Program-made: the position numbers and the translations under genes
Shown: in pieces, positions 37,875-48,670 of the stretch
Position numbering within the stretch: position 1 is the stretch's first letter
Layout: each line of letters opens with the position of its first letter
The notes under the pieces: generated by a model
What the model saw: the letters and a program-made list of their open reading frames with translations, nothing else
What the model was told of the DNA's origin: nothing
The model's database searches: none
NCBI GenBank assembly: GCA_963837395.1
Contig: CAWINI010000004.1
Coordinates: 2,728,001 to 2,792,000 of the forward strand
Origin: CAVZQN01 sp963837395
GTDB lineage: Bacteria > Acidobacteriota > HRBIN11 > JAKEFK01
DNA length: 64,000 nucleotides
Direction: 5' to 3'

Positions 37875-39134
37875 ATGCTTGCTTTCCTGAAAGAAAGCTT
37901 GAAAAGTAGAATTCACAGCGAACGGCTGTTATGGATCTTAATGCTGCTGTTCGTGTTTTCAATTTCATTTTCCATCGCCGTTTCACACATCTTTCTCGCT
38001 GCTGCCGCAGCTGTTTATTTGTACTGGAAAATTCGACACAATTGGAGACTTCCTGATTTGCCCATTCTTGTACCCGCAATGGCTTTTGCATATTGCACAT
38101 TGTTATCAGCAGTCTTTTCGATTCATCCCGCTGAGAGCTTAAGACAAAGCAAAGATCTGGCAATGTTCATCATTCTTCCAATTTTTTTCGATATGGTTCG
38201 CAATCTTGAAGACATAAAAATAATCTACGGGATTTTGATCTTAGCCGGCGTAATTTCGGCAGCTTATGGCTTATATCAATTTTTTGATCCAGATGTAGAT
38301 CGACTTACCGGCTTCATGGGACACTGGATGACTTTTTCAGGATTGTTAATGATTCTAAACGTACTTTTGCTTTCACACTTATTGTTTTCGAAAGAACATC
38401 CACGCTGGTTTTATCCTGCATTCGGATTGTTATCGATCACCCTTTTACTTTCGCTTACTCGAAACGTTTGGCTCGGATTTCTGGCCGCATCGTTTGTGTT
38501 AATTGCAATGAGGAAAGTACGATGGGTAATTGCAATTCCAGCTGTTGTAATGATTGTCTTTCTTGCTTCGGTTCTGATATTTCCCGATAAAGTTGCCAGT
38601 CGTATGGCCAATATTTTCAATCCTAACGAGACTTCAAACAAAGATCGCATTTTAATGGTAAAAAGCGGATGGGAAATCATTAAAGATTATCCGATTACTG
38701 GAGTTGGAACAGGAATGATCGGGCAGGTTTATCCCAGGTATCGCGCATCGGAAAGTGTCTTTCGGAATCATCAGCATCTTCACAATAATCTTATTCAACT
38801 AGCGGCCGAAAACGGAATTATCACGCTTGTCGCATGGCTGTGGTTGATCACCCGGGTGTTACTTGATCTGGTTCATTGGAAAAGAAAAGTGATGAATCCT
38901 GAAGAGCAATTCATGATCAATGGAACGATTGGAATTGTAATCTCATTGTTTGTCGCAGGAATGTTTGAATACAACTATGGCGATACTGAAATCAAAATGT
39001 TGTTTTTAGCATTGATCACACTTCCATACGCATGGCACGCACATGCAGTGTTAGCCAACAATGGCAGAAATAGACAGGAAGCACCGGTTCAAATGGCGGA
39101 ACCAGCTCCGGCAGCCGCTACTGCGGCAGGATGA
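37875..39134 (+). CDS. O-antigen ligase/polymerase family membrane protein (WaaL/Wzy-like)
   Basis: 419 aa with about eleven hydrophobic segments. A large outside loop carries RNHQHLHNNLIQLAAENGI, the H-x-x-H-N pattern of the Wzy_C (O-antigen ligase) family. The final 30 residues are an Ala/Pro-rich tail. It is followed by hldE kinase with a four-base overlap. In this context, attachment of O-antigen to the lipid A core is likely, but Wzy-type polymerisation cannot be excluded. Confidence 0.82.
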   Translation: MLAFLKESLKSRIHSERLLWILMLLFVFSISFSIAVSHIFLAAAAAVYLYWKIRHNWRLPDLPILVPAMAFAYCTLLSAVFSIHPAESLRQSKDLAMFIILPIFFDMVRNLEDIKIIYGILILAGVISAAYGLYQFFDPDVDRLTGFMGHWMTFSGLLMILNVLLLSHLLFSKEHPRWFYPAFGLLSITLLLSLTRNVWLGFLAASFVLIAMRKVRWVIAIPAVVMIVFLASVLIFPDKVASRMANIFNPNETSNKDRILMVKSGWEIIKDYPITGVGTGMIGQVYPRYRASESVFRNHQHLHNNLIQLAAENGIITLVAWLWLITRVLLDLVHWKRKVMNPEEQFMINGTIGIVISLFVAGMFEYNYGDTEIKMLFLALITLPYAWHAHAVLANNGRNRQEAPVQMAEPAPAAATAAG

Positions 39135-40102
39135 TGATGAATCAAACTGCCGTTCAGCAGATCATCTCCCGATTTCCTTCATTACGAATTCTGGTCTTAG
39201 GCGATTTCATGCTTGATCATTTTGTTGTAGGCAGAGTGGATAGAATTTCGCCTGAAGCTCCAGTTCCAATTGTTAATGTTGATACGGAACAATTTCATCT
39301 GGGTGGTGCGGGTAATGTAGTGATGAATGGAAAAACACTCGGTGCTCAAATGATTCCACTGGGTGTCATTGGAAACGATTGGGCTGCGGAGCGAATTCGC
39401 GAATTGTTTCTGGAAGAACAACTTTCATCAGACGGAATCTTAACATCGGATCGTCCTACAACTTTGAAAACCAGGATTCTTGCGCATCAACAACAAGTCG
39501 TGCGAGTTGATCGCGAACAACGCACGCCGATTTCAGTTGAGTTACAAAATCAACTTGCCGGTCAATTTTTGGAAATAGTTGATTCGGTGGATGGTGTCAT
39601 CATTTCAGATTATTCGAAAGGAACTTTAACGCCATCGTTGCTTGCTAAAATACTTCCAGAAGCACGCAAGCGGGACAAATTAGTTTGTCTTGATCCTAAA
39701 ACGCGGCACTTTTCTTCATACACTCCAGTTACCGTAATCACTCCAAACCAAGATGAGGCATCCAGTCTGCTTGGGTATCCGATTGTCAGCGAAGAAGATC
39801 TAATGGAAGCGGCTCAACGCATTTTGAAATTGATCGCTTGCACAGCACTCTTGATTACACGCGGTGACAAAGGGATGGCGTTGTTTACAAATGGCGAACT
39901 AAAACTTGTTCCAACCAAAGCGCGCGAAGTTTATGATGTCACCGGCGCCGGAGATACCGTTGTTACTGCGATATGTCTGGCATTGGCTGCAGGCGCTGAA
40001 ATGATTGAAGCCGTAGAGCTCGCCAATGCTGCGGCGGGAATTGTCGTTAGCAAAATTGGAACAGCTACTGTGAATCCTTCAGAATTACTTCGCAGCTTTT
40101 GA
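39131..40102 (+). CDS. hldE: D-glycero-beta-D-manno-heptose-7-phosphate kinase (HldE kinase domain/RfaE1)
   Basis: Ribokinase-family enzyme, 323 aa, phosphorylating heptose 7-phosphate for LPS core synthesis. Motifs: VLGDFMLDHFVVGRVDRISPEAP, HLGGAGNVVMN, LDPKTRH, TPNQDEA and the catalytic TGAGDT near residue 275. Only the kinase domain is present; no cytidylyltransferase domain follows. It is coupled to the O-antigen ligase gene. Its last 330 bases are duplicated at 52091-52421. Confidence 0.92.
   Translation: MMMNQTAVQQIISRFPSLRILVLGDFMLDHFVVGRVDRISPEAPVPIVNVDTEQFHLGGAGNVVMNGKTLGAQMIPLGVIGNDWAAERIRELFLEEQLSSDGILTSDRPTTLKTRILAHQQQVVRVDREQRTPISVELQNQLAGQFLEIVDSVDGVIISDYSKGTLTPSLLAKILPEARKRDKLVCLDPKTRHFSSYTPVTVITPNQDEASSLLGYPIVSEEDLMEAAQRILKLIACTALLITRGDKGMALFTNGELKLVPTKAREVYDVTGAGDTVVTAICLALAAGAEMIEAVELANAAAGIVVSKIGTATVNPSELLRSF
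39773..40102 (+). repeat. Left direct repeat (3' end of hldE), partner of 52091-52421
   Basis: The two copies align with about 14 mismatches by eye over 330 bases (roughly 96% identity) and one single-base indel near the left end. Both are on the plus strand, 12.3 kb apart. Similarity begins at GGG-TATCCG and ends at the TGA stop. Confidence 0.9.
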
Positions 40103-40296
40103 TATCCATTCGAGTTCCACTTTTGTGTTCAGAGCTCACGCCACATTAGTTTTTTACCTGCCACATTCATTACAATCGGATATATTGAATTCAAGTATCA
40201 TCTCTACACCTATTGTGGTAGTTCGGAGTTTACTTTTGTAGAATGAGGTTTATTTAGATACTTGAAACAGAATCTTTTTTAAACTTAGATAATAAA

Positions 40297-43200
40297 ATGA
40301 ACACTAAAGATTCATTATGGTATAAAGACGCTATTATTTACGAAACCCACGTTCGTGCTTTCTTTGACAGCAACGATAATGGGGTTGGCGACTTTCCGGG
40401 TTTGACAAAAAAGCTCGATTATCTTCAAGATCTTGGGATTAATTGCCTCTGGTTGTTGCCGTTTTATCCCTCTCCGCTTAAAGATGACGGTTACGACATT
40501 TCCTCTTATAAAGGCATCAATCCGTTATATGGAACCATGAGGGAATTCCGGCACTTTGTTCGAGAGGCTCATAAACGTGGGATCTATGTGATGACGGAGC
40601 TGGTCATCAATCATACATCGGATCAACACCCCTGGTTTCAAAGAGCCAGAAAATCGCCCCCAAATTCTATACGAAAAAATTTTTATGTGTGGAGCGATAC
40701 AGATCAGAAATATAATATGGCGCGAATTATTTTCACGGATTCAGAAAAATCCAATTGGTCCTGGGACCCGCTTGCAAAAGCACATTACTGGCACCGTTTT
40801 TTTCATCATCAACCCGATCTGAACTACGACAATCCCGCTGTTTTGCGGGAAGTTATTAAACTACTTCGTTTCTGGCTCGATATGGGTGTGGATGGGCTTC
40901 GCTTAGACGCTGTTCCTTATCTCCTTGAACGCGAAGGCACGAATTGTGAGAACCTTCCCGAAACTCATCTAATCTTAAAAGAGATTCGACGTCAAGTAGA
41001 TCTACACTATTCAGCAAAAACCCTTCTGGCAGAAGCAAACCAGTGGCCCACCGATGTTCTTCCATATTTTGGTAACGGAGATGAGTGTCACATGGCTTAT
41101 CACTTTCCCCTGATGCCTCGCATTTTTATGGCCCTCCGGCAGGAGGATCGTCATCCCATTACGGATATCATGAGACAAACTCCGGAAATTCCTGACGTTT
41201 GCCAGTGGGCTCTCTTTTTGCGCAACCATGATGAACTGACGCTGGAAATGGTGACCGATGAAGAGCGCGATTATATGTACAAAGTTTATGCCGCCGATCC
41301 TCGTATGCGTATCAACATCGGTATCCGCCGGCGTCTTGCTCCGCTGGTTGATAACGGCCGCCGGCGTATCGAATTGATGAACAGTCTACTGTTTTCTTTT
41401 CAGGGAACTCCCATCATTTATTACGGTGACGAAATAGGAATGGGAGACAACATTTACCTTGGAGACAGAAACGGTGTTCGCACACCCATGCAATGGAGTA
41501 GCGACCGAAATGCCGGCTTCTCACGCGCGGACTTTGCAAGACTTTATGCGGCTCCAATTATGGATCCAGTTTATGGCTATCAGGCTATTAATGTCGAAGC
41601 CCAGCAAAGAGATCCTTCTTCTTTATTAAATTGGATGAAACGATTAATCTCGCTTCGCAAAAAACACAAAACTTTTGGAAGAGGTACCATTGAGTTTCTT
41701 TCGCCAAAAAACAGAAAAGTGCTTGTGTATGTCCGCAAATATGAGGAAGAAGTCATTCTTTGTGCGGCCAATTTATCTCGATTCGTTCAACCCGTGGAGT
41801 TGGATCTTTCCCATTACAAGGGTCTTACACCCGTTGAAATGCTGGGGAAAACTGAATTTCCGCCCATCGGTGATTTGCCCTACTTCTTAACAATGGCTCC
41901 TCATTCATTTTACTGGTTCCTTTTGCAACGAGTTCCGGAAACAATCAACATTCGGGTTGTTCCATCTCTACAAGAAGAGGCAGAACCGTTGCCAGTGTTG
42001 GAGATTTCTGCACCGTGGCAGAAGCTACTGGAAAAGGAACTTGAGCAGCCACCGGGCGATTTAATTTTGCCACCGTTCTTACGAAAACAGCGATGGTTTG
42101 CAGGAAAGTCGCAGCAAATCAAGTCGGTGCGAGTTGTGGATCGAATCTATGTAGAAACGCGACGTCCTTTTTCAGTCATTCTTTTAGTACAAATCGAATT
42201 CGAAGGCGATTACCAGTCTCAACTGTACACAGTTCCACTTACTATTTACACCAAAGTAGAAGCACTTCCGAATCTTAAACAGAATGTGGTTGCCCTGGCC
42301 AAAAGCAGAGATGGAGATGGATTATTGATGGATGCAATGGCTGATCCTGTATTCTGCGAATCTCTGTTCTGGGCATTTGGAGACTACCTGGAGATTCGGG
42401 GACGAAACGGTGTACTACGGATTATTCCTACAGATCAGTATTTTGATGTTAGAAAGAGAGTAGGAACACCTGTCAAAGTTCAGCGCAATCTGGGAGAGCA
42501 GAGCAATACTTCGATTATTTATGGTGATGCACTCATCTTGAAGCTTATTAGAAGAGTTGAATATGGGCCGAATCCTGAACATGAGATCTTACGATTTTTG
42601 ACGGAACAGGCAAAGTTCGAAAAAGCACCTCAACTTGCAGGTGTAATTGAATACGAGCTTTCTGATGGAAAAATAATCACGCTTGCTGTTCTTGAGACTT
42701 TGGTCGCGAATCAGGGTGGGGCATGGAATCATACACTGGAAGAGCTAGGGCGTTTTTTCGAAAGAGCATCAAGTTGGCGATATGGGTTTCCCCAATCAGA
42801 AGAAAATCAACTCAGCTTCTTTGATTTGTTGAACTATGTTCCTCCACCAGTAGTCTCTGAAACAGTCGGAATTTATCTGGAAGAAGCACTGACTCTTGGA
42901 AGGCGAACGGCTGAGTTGCATCTAGCATTGGCAACGCCCACAGACGATTTAGCTTTCACTCCCGAAGATTTTACAGAAGAGGAGTTTCAGCAACTTTCTA
43001 ATTCATTTCGTGAGCATGCCCGGAAGGTTTATGACATTCTTGAGCAGAGTCAGAAAACTCTTCCGGAACAAATCGGGGAAAAATTTCAAAATATTATTGC
43101 TTCCTTTCCTTCAATTCAAAGTCTTCTTGAAAAAGTGGCTTCGCGTAATACAGATGTTGTAAAAATCCGAGTCCATGGTGATTATCATTTAGGACAGTTG

Positions 43201-43641
43201 TTATGGGTGAAAAACGACTTTGTAATTATTGATTTCGAAGGTGAACCTGCCCGTTCCATTGAAGAACGCCGAAAAAAACAATCTCCGTTAAAGGATTTAG
43301 CAGGAATGATCCGTTCTTTCAGTTACGCCGCACATGCGGCCTTAAATAGCTTTGCACAAAATCGTCCGGAGGGTCGGAATCAACTCGCACCCTGGGCTTT
43401 GATGTGGGAAAAGTGGGTTTCTGCAGCTTTTTTGAAAGGATATTTAGAGCTGGTCCGAGGTGCTCGTTTTGTTCCCACGGATCCAGTTGAATTCAATACG
43501 CTGTTATCTGCTTTCCTGTTGGATAAGGCACTCTACGAGTTGAACTATGAATTGAGTCATCGACCGGACTGGGTGCGGATTCCTGTTGCGGGAATTGAAT
43601 TGTTATTGGAATCCACAAATCAGATTATGACCAAGGAGTAA
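40297..43641 (+). CDS. treS-mak: Trehalose synthase-maltokinase fusion (TreS-Mak)
   Basis: Bifunctional enzyme of 1114 aa. Residues 1 to about 550 are a GH13 trehalose synthase (maltose-trehalose isomerase): WYKDAIIYETHVRAF, catalytic GLRLDAVPYL (about 201), AEANQWP (about 245) and LRNHDELTLE (about 308). From about 590 a maltokinase/Pep2 domain follows, with VHGDYHLGQLLW and VIIDFEGEP (about 960-985), which makes maltose 1-phosphate. It is the first gene after hldE and supplies the GlgE substrate. A gap of about 195 bases precedes it, with no clear promoter. Confidence 0.95.
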   Translation: MNTKDSLWYKDAIIYETHVRAFFDSNDNGVGDFPGLTKKLDYLQDLGINCLWLLPFYPSPLKDDGYDISSYKGINPLYGTMREFRHFVREAHKRGIYVMTELVINHTSDQHPWFQRARKSPPNSIRKNFYVWSDTDQKYNMARIIFTDSEKSNWSWDPLAKAHYWHRFFHHQPDLNYDNPAVLREVIKLLRFWLDMGVDGLRLDAVPYLLEREGTNCENLPETHLILKEIRRQVDLHYSAKTLLAEANQWPTDVLPYFGNGDECHMAYHFPLMPRIFMALRQEDRHPITDIMRQTPEIPDVCQWALFLRNHDELTLEMVTDEERDYMYKVYAADPRMRINIGIRRRLAPLVDNGRRRIELMNSLLFSFQGTPIIYYGDEIGMGDNIYLGDRNGVRTPMQWSSDRNAGFSRADFARLYAAPIMDPVYGYQAINVEAQQRDPSSLLNWMKRLISLRKKHKTFGRGTIEFLSPKNRKVLVYVRKYEEEVILCAANLSRFVQPVELDLSHYKGLTPVEMLGKTEFPPIGDLPYFLTMAPHSFYWFLLQRVPETINIRVVPSLQEEAEPLPVLEISAPWQKLLEKELEQPPGDLILPPFLRKQRWFAGKSQQIKSVRVVDRIYVETRRPFSVILLVQIEFEGDYQSQLYTVPLTIYTKVEALPNLKQNVVALAKSRDGDGLLMDAMADPVFCESLFWAFGDYLEIRGRNGVLRIIPTDQYFDVRKRVGTPVKVQRNLGEQSNTSIIYGDALILKLIRRVEYGPNPEHEILRFLTEQAKFEKAPQLAGVIEYELSDGKIITLAVLETLVANQGGAWNHTLEELGRFFERASSWRYGFPQSEENQLSFFDLLNYVPPPVVSETVGIYLEEALTLGRRTAELHLALATPTDDLAFTPEDFTEEEFQQLSNSFREHARKVYDILEQSQKTLPEQIGEKFQNIIASFPSIQSLLEKVASRNTDVVKIRVHGDYHLGQLLWVKNDFVIIDFEGEPARSIEERRKKQSPLKDLAGMIRSFSYAAHAALNSFAQNRPEGRNQLAPWALMWEKWVSAAFLKGYLELVRGARFVPTDPVEFNTLLSAFLLDKALYELNYELSHRPDWVRIPVAGIELLLESTNQIMTKE

Positions 43642-43678
43642 CGCTGCGTGATATTTGAATTCAAACAGTAGCGCTTTC

Positions 43679-45521
43679 ATGCAAAAGCGAAATCACTCCC
43701 GGATCCCTTTTTGGGGAGCCATTGTTCAGGATGATGGAGTTCATTTTAGAGTCTGGGCCCGAGGCTACTTCCATTGAAGTTCTACAGAAATCACAACAAC
43801 AGACGTTCCCTCTGAATAAGGATGATGATGGGGTTTGGACGGCGTTCAGAAACGACTTCAAAGAAGGGGATTTGTATTATTACCGCATCAACGCCGAAAA
43901 GATTTTACCCGACCCCGCTTCACGTTTTCAGCCTCAAGGAGTTCACGGACCTTCTCAAATTATTGACCCGCGTAAATTTTCATGGAGCGACAAAGACTGG
44001 CGAGGAATTTCGCTGAAAGACGCAATCATTTATGAACTGCATGTTGGAACCTTTACGGAGGAAGGTACATTTCGCGCTGCTGTGGAGCGCTTGCCCTATT
44101 TGCAAGATCTCGGAATTACATGTATCGAACTAATGCCGATCGCCGATTTTCCAGGAAAATGGAATTGGGGATATGACGGTGTGGACCTTTTTGCTCCTGC
44201 TCGTTGTTACGGCCAGCCGGATGATTTGAGAAGATTTGTGAATATGGCACATGAATTCGGGCTCGCGGTTTTAGTGGACGTTGTTTACAACCATTTCGGG
44301 CCTGATGGCTCCTATGCTCCTGCTTATTCTCGCCACTACTTTACTGACCGGCATAAGACACCGTGGGGCGATGCGATCAATCTTGATGGACAACATAGTT
44401 CTTTTGTCCGAAGCTTTTTCATTGAAAATGCTTTGTATTGGATTCATGAATTTCATATGGATGGTCTTCGTCTGGATGCAACTCATGCATTGATTGATGC
44501 AAGCAGGGAGCATTTTTTGAAAGAGTTGTCGTATACGGTTCAAAAAAATATTGCCAATCGCAAAATCATGTTAATCGCGGAAGATCATCGAAATCTTGCA
44601 CTGATGATTCAACCGCAAGAGCTATGCGGTTTCTCGCTCGATGGAGTTTGGTCTGATGATTTTCACCATGAAATGCGCAGATTGATTGCTGGCGATTGCG
44701 ATGGTTACTTCAAAGATTTTCGCGATAGTATCCAGGATCTTGCAATCATACTGCGCCAAGGATGGTTATTTTGCGGGCAGCATTCCAAATATTTCGGTGG
44801 CCCACGCGGATCAGATCCTGCAGGACTGCCGTTAGAAAAATTCGTGTTTTTCTTGCAAAACCACGATCAGATCGGAAATCGGTTGATGGGTGAGCGCCTT
44901 AATCATCAGATTGATTCTGCATCCTACCGCGCAATGAGCGTACTATTGCTTTGCTTACCTCAAACTCCTCTTCTATTCATGGGCCAGGAATGGGCCGCAT
45001 CCTCACCTTTTTGTTACTTCACGAATCATAATAAGGAACTTGGAAAACAAGTAACTGAAGGCAGGAAGCGTGAATTCGCTCGCTTCTCTGCATTCTCCAA
45101 TCCCGCCATTCGGAAACAAATTCCTGACCCGCAAAAAGAGCAAACGTTCGTAGTGAGCAAGCTTCATTGGCCGGAACTTCAGCACAGCCCGCATGATGGC
45201 GTATTGAGGCTGTATAAAAGACTCCTGCGTCTCCGAAAACTAGAACCTGCACTCCATAACCCCACAAATTTCGAAGTTCACATCCCAGCCGAAAACGTTT
45301 TGCTGATTCGAAGAAGCTCCAGTTCTGCTACTTTATTGATAGTAATTCAGTTGAAGGGCTCAGCCGAGGTTTTGTTACCGCAAATTGCCGGTCAGCCGCA
45401 GGTAATCCTAACCTCAGAAGATTCGGAATTTGTTACGGAAAGCAAGCCCCCACAGATTAAGCTTTCTGAAAGACACTCGATCCGTTTCGCGCGTCCCGGT
45501 GCCGTCATATTGAGAGCCTAA
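43679..45521 (+). CDS. treZ: Malto-oligosyltrehalose trehalohydrolase TreZ (frameshift near N-terminus)
   Basis: GH13 enzyme releasing trehalose from maltooligosyltrehalose. Landmarks: IIYELHVGTFTEEGTF, GYDGVDLFAP, catalytic DGLRLDATHAL, AEDHRN, NHDQIGNR. ATG 43679 gives IPFWGAIVQDDGVHFRVWA, the normal TreZ N-terminal beta domain, and then leaves frame. PEATSIEVLQ continues in the other frame. Two missing C's in the run 43758-43760 (GCCCCCGAG read as GCCCGAG) restore VWAPEATS. The corrected protein is about 615 aa. The uncorrected frame would use TTG 43722. TreY, its usual partner, is not in the window. Confidence 0.88.
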
Positions 45522-45527
45522 CAGCAA

Positions 45528-45545
45528 AAGCGAAAAAGCTTTTAT
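45528..45545 (+). terminator. Weak hairpin after treZ
   Basis: AAAAGC-GAAAA-GCTTTT just after the treZ stop could be a small terminator hairpin ending in a short T run. It is AT-rich, and the following ATCAAA gives little support. The remaining gap to 45749 shows nothing else. Confidence 0.3.
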
Positions 45546-45749
45546 CAAATCAATGGCTTTCGATAACCAGAAATTATAAACGACGTGTAACATCGCACAA
45601 ATTTTTGCCACAGAATAAATATCAGACACGGTGATTCCTTCTCAAAAAAAATTTCAGATGGTCTTGATTGAACTCACCTGTTTCTTCTGAGCATCCGTTG
45701 CATAATATCTAAAGATGAAAATAATTACGTTGTTATCATCGAAGTAGGT

Positions 45750-47559
45750 ATGCGAATGCGCCGAATAGAAGATTACGCAATGATTGGTGATTGCCAAACA
45801 GCAGCGCTGATTTCACTTGATGGTTCGATTGATTGGCTTTGTTTTCCTCGTTTCGATTCCGGAGCCTGTTTTGCTGCATTACTGGGTACACGAGAACATG
45901 GGCAGTGGCGGATTTCTCCAACCACTCATCCTACCGCAATAAAACGGCAATACCGTAAAAATACACTGATTCTGGAGACTGAATTTGATGTAGGACAAAA
46001 CAAAGTCCGGGTCATTGATTTTATGCCTCCAAGAACAGACCATCCTGATGTAGTCAGAATTGTTGAAGGAGTAAAAGGATCTGTAAAAATGCAAATGGAA
46101 CTACTGGTCCGATTTGATTATGGCTCATATGAAAGCTGGATTCAAAAAACGGACCAAGGAATGTTTGCAATTGCCGGACCCGATCTTGTTCATCTCTCAA
46201 GTCCTGTTCCGGTAGAACGATCGGATGATGTATTAACTTCAGAGTTTGAAATCAACCAGGGTGAACGAAAATCATTTGTATTGAGCTACCAGCGTTCTCA
46301 TCTCTCTTTACCTGAAATTGCAGTCCCAGACGAAACTCTCAAAAGCACAGAGGAATATTGGACAAGCTGGGTCTCACAATGCACCTATGATGGGCCATAT
46401 AGAGATGATGTAATCCGGTCATTAATTACACTACGTGGATTGATCTACCGTCCCACTGGAGGAATTGTTGCGGCACCCACCACTTCCTTGCCGGAACAAA
46501 TTGGAGGGGAACGGAATTGGGATTATCGCTATTGCTGGATTCGAGATGCAACCTTCAGTTTGTATGCGCTTCTCATTTCTGGTTTTACTGAAGAAGCAGG
46601 GGAATGGCGAAAATGGCTCATGCGTACCATCGCCGGAAATCCAGAAGAAATGCAAATTTTGTACGGTGTTACGGGTGAACGCCGCATTAGTGAATGGAAT
46701 GCAGATTGGCTTCCTGGTTTTGAATCTTCGGCGCCTGTTCGGATCGGAAATGCCGCACATTTGCAATTTCAATTGGATGTATATGGGGAGATTATGGATG
46801 CCATGTATTTATCATGCAGAGCAGGTCTAAAATTCTCAACAGACGGCTGGGATCTTCAAAAAAAACTGATTTCCACTCTGGCTGAAAAATGGAAAGAGCC
46901 TGATGAAGGCATCTGGGAAGTTCGCCGGTCATCGCCGTCATTTTACTCATTCCAAAGTTATGGCATGGGTCGCAGTAGACCGGATCATCAAATCAGCTGA
47001 ACTTTTCAAACTGGATGAACCGATTGACAAATGGCGCGCATTACGAAAAGAAATTCATGATGATGTTTGCACCCGCGGCTTCGACAAAAAACTAAACTCA
47101 TTTGTCCAGTATTACGGATCGAATCAACTGGACGCGAGTCTGCTGATGTTACTTCAAGTCGGTTTCTTGCCTCCACACGACAGTCGTATTATCGGAACGA
47201 TTGAAGCGATCCAAAAATATTTAAGTAGAGACGGATTCATAATGCGATACATTCCCAGGCCGGAGTTAGATTCTTTACCATCAGGGGAAGGTGTTTTTCT
47301 GCCTTGTACTTTCTGGCTGGTGGATAATCTCTTGCTTCAAGGACGTCGGAAAGAAGCGGAGGATTTATTCCATCGACTTCTCGAAATTAAAAATGATCTC
47401 GGTTTATATTCGGAAGAATACGATCCGGAACGGAAATGTCTGGCAGGAAATTTTCCTCAGGCATTCACACATGTAGCACTTGTGAACTCAGCATGGAATC
47501 TCTCCAAAGAAAAGTGCCCCGTACAAGATCGGGCAAGCCCCAACGATGCCCACCGTTGA
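45750..47559 (+). CDS. GH15 trehalase/glucoamylase family enzyme (apparent frameshift)
   Basis: Inverting glycoside hydrolase with an alpha/alpha barrel, about 603 aa once joined. The N-terminus RIEDYAMIGDCQTAALISLDGSIDWLC and the catalytic region ERNWDYRYCWIRDATF match the GH15 clade that includes mycobacterial trehalase. The first frame ends at 47000. The conserved HFTHSKVMAWVAVDR continues in another frame to 47559. Removing one C at 46925-46926 (CGCCGG to CGCGG) gives WEVRGHRRHFTHS. It could hydrolyse trehalose or maltodextrin. Gene order suggests a role with TreS/TreZ. Confidence 0.85.
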
Positions 47560-47710
47560 ATTCATTTCTGAATCACTCTTTCTAGATCCACATTCAAGAA
47601 GCCAGAGATTTCATTTGCTGAGTCTCTCTGCCAGTGGTTATGAGAGTTATTTCCACACAGTTTTTCTATTTCATTTGGGGATTACTCTTCGTTGCGGATC
47701 GATTAAAGTT

Positions 47711-48670
47711 TCATTTACCTGACGAACGTTGGAGAAACTTGAAGAATTCGCTGTCAGTCGACATTACAAGCCAGTCATTTCCTGTCATCGTATTCTCATA
47801 GGTTTCCATGCTTTTCAGAAAACGGTAGAAATCCCTCGATTCCGGACTCTGGTTGTATGCGCGAGCATAGATCGTCGTGGCTTCAGCATCTGCTTTTCCC
47901 TTAATCTCCTGAGCTGTCCGGTATGCTTCCGATTCAATTTTTTTCAGGTCCCTTTCTTTATCACCAAGAATCTTTGCCGCTTCTCCTTGTCCTTCTGAGC
48001 GGAATTGATCGGCAATCCTTTTACGTTCCGTAATCATTCGTTCAAAAATTTTTTCCTGTACTTCTTTTACGTAATTAATCCGCTTAAAGCGGAGATCCAA
48101 TAATTCAATACCAAGTTCTTTAAGTCGAGGAGAGGCAGCTTCAATCACCAGTCGTGTAATTTTGTCGCGGCCGATCTTGATTTGATATTGTAATTCCGTT
48201 TGATCATTCACAACTTCCTGAACTTCTTCGCTGATGTCAAGTTCACGGTTTGTAGAACGGATTATCTCCACAAGATCGTGATTAGCGATTGTATTTCTGG
48301 TTTCGCCATCCAGAATATCATCGAGCCTGGTTTGAGCTCCCCGTTCATCTCTTACTCGTTGGAAGAATCGAAGCGGATCGATAATCCGCCATCGTGCATA
48401 ACTGTCTACCCAGACAAAGCGCTTATCCTTTGTTGGAATTTGATTCGGATCACCATCCCATGCCAGGAATCTTTTATCAAAAAAATGGGTCTCCTGAATT
48501 AAAGGAATTTTGAAATGAATTCCAGGATCTGTAATTGGTTCTCCTATGGGTTTGCCGAACTGTGTAACAATCGCTTGTTCCGGTTCCATTACGACAAAAG
48601 TCGCCGATGCCAGTGTGATCAAACCTATGACTAAAATCCCTGCAATAACGATCAGTCGCTTGTTCATCAT
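47711..48670 (-). CDS. hflC: SPFH protease modulator HflC
   Basis: 319 aa. One N-terminal transmembrane helix (VIAGILVIGLITLASATFVV) and an SPFH/band-7 domain (EQAIVTQFGKPIGEPITDPGIHFK, DARWRI-like). Charged helices follow (GEAAKILGDKERDLKKIESEA). With HflK it forms a large cage around the FtsH protease. Its start overlaps the hflK stop by four bases. It lies within the trehalose block but has no known role in that pathway. Confidence 0.94.
   Translation of the reverse strand: MMNKRLIVIAGILVIGLITLASATFVVMEPEQAIVTQFGKPIGEPITDPGIHFKIPLIQETHFFDKRFLAWDGDPNQIPTKDKRFVWVDSYARWRIIDPLRFFQRVRDERGAQTRLDDILDGETRNTIANHDLVEIIRSTNRELDISEEVQEVVNDQTELQYQIKIGRDKITRLVIEAASPRLKELGIELLDLRFKRINYVKEVQEKIFERMITERKRIADQFRSEGQGEAAKILGDKERDLKKIESEAYRTAQEIKGKADAEATTIYARAYNQSPESRDFYRFLKSMETYENTMTGNDWLVMSTDSEFFKFLQRSSGK

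Noticed and set aside
43722..45521. TTG start for treZ at 43722
   Set aside because: The normal TreZ N-terminal domain is encoded just upstream in another frame, so a frame error is more likely than an internal TTG start.
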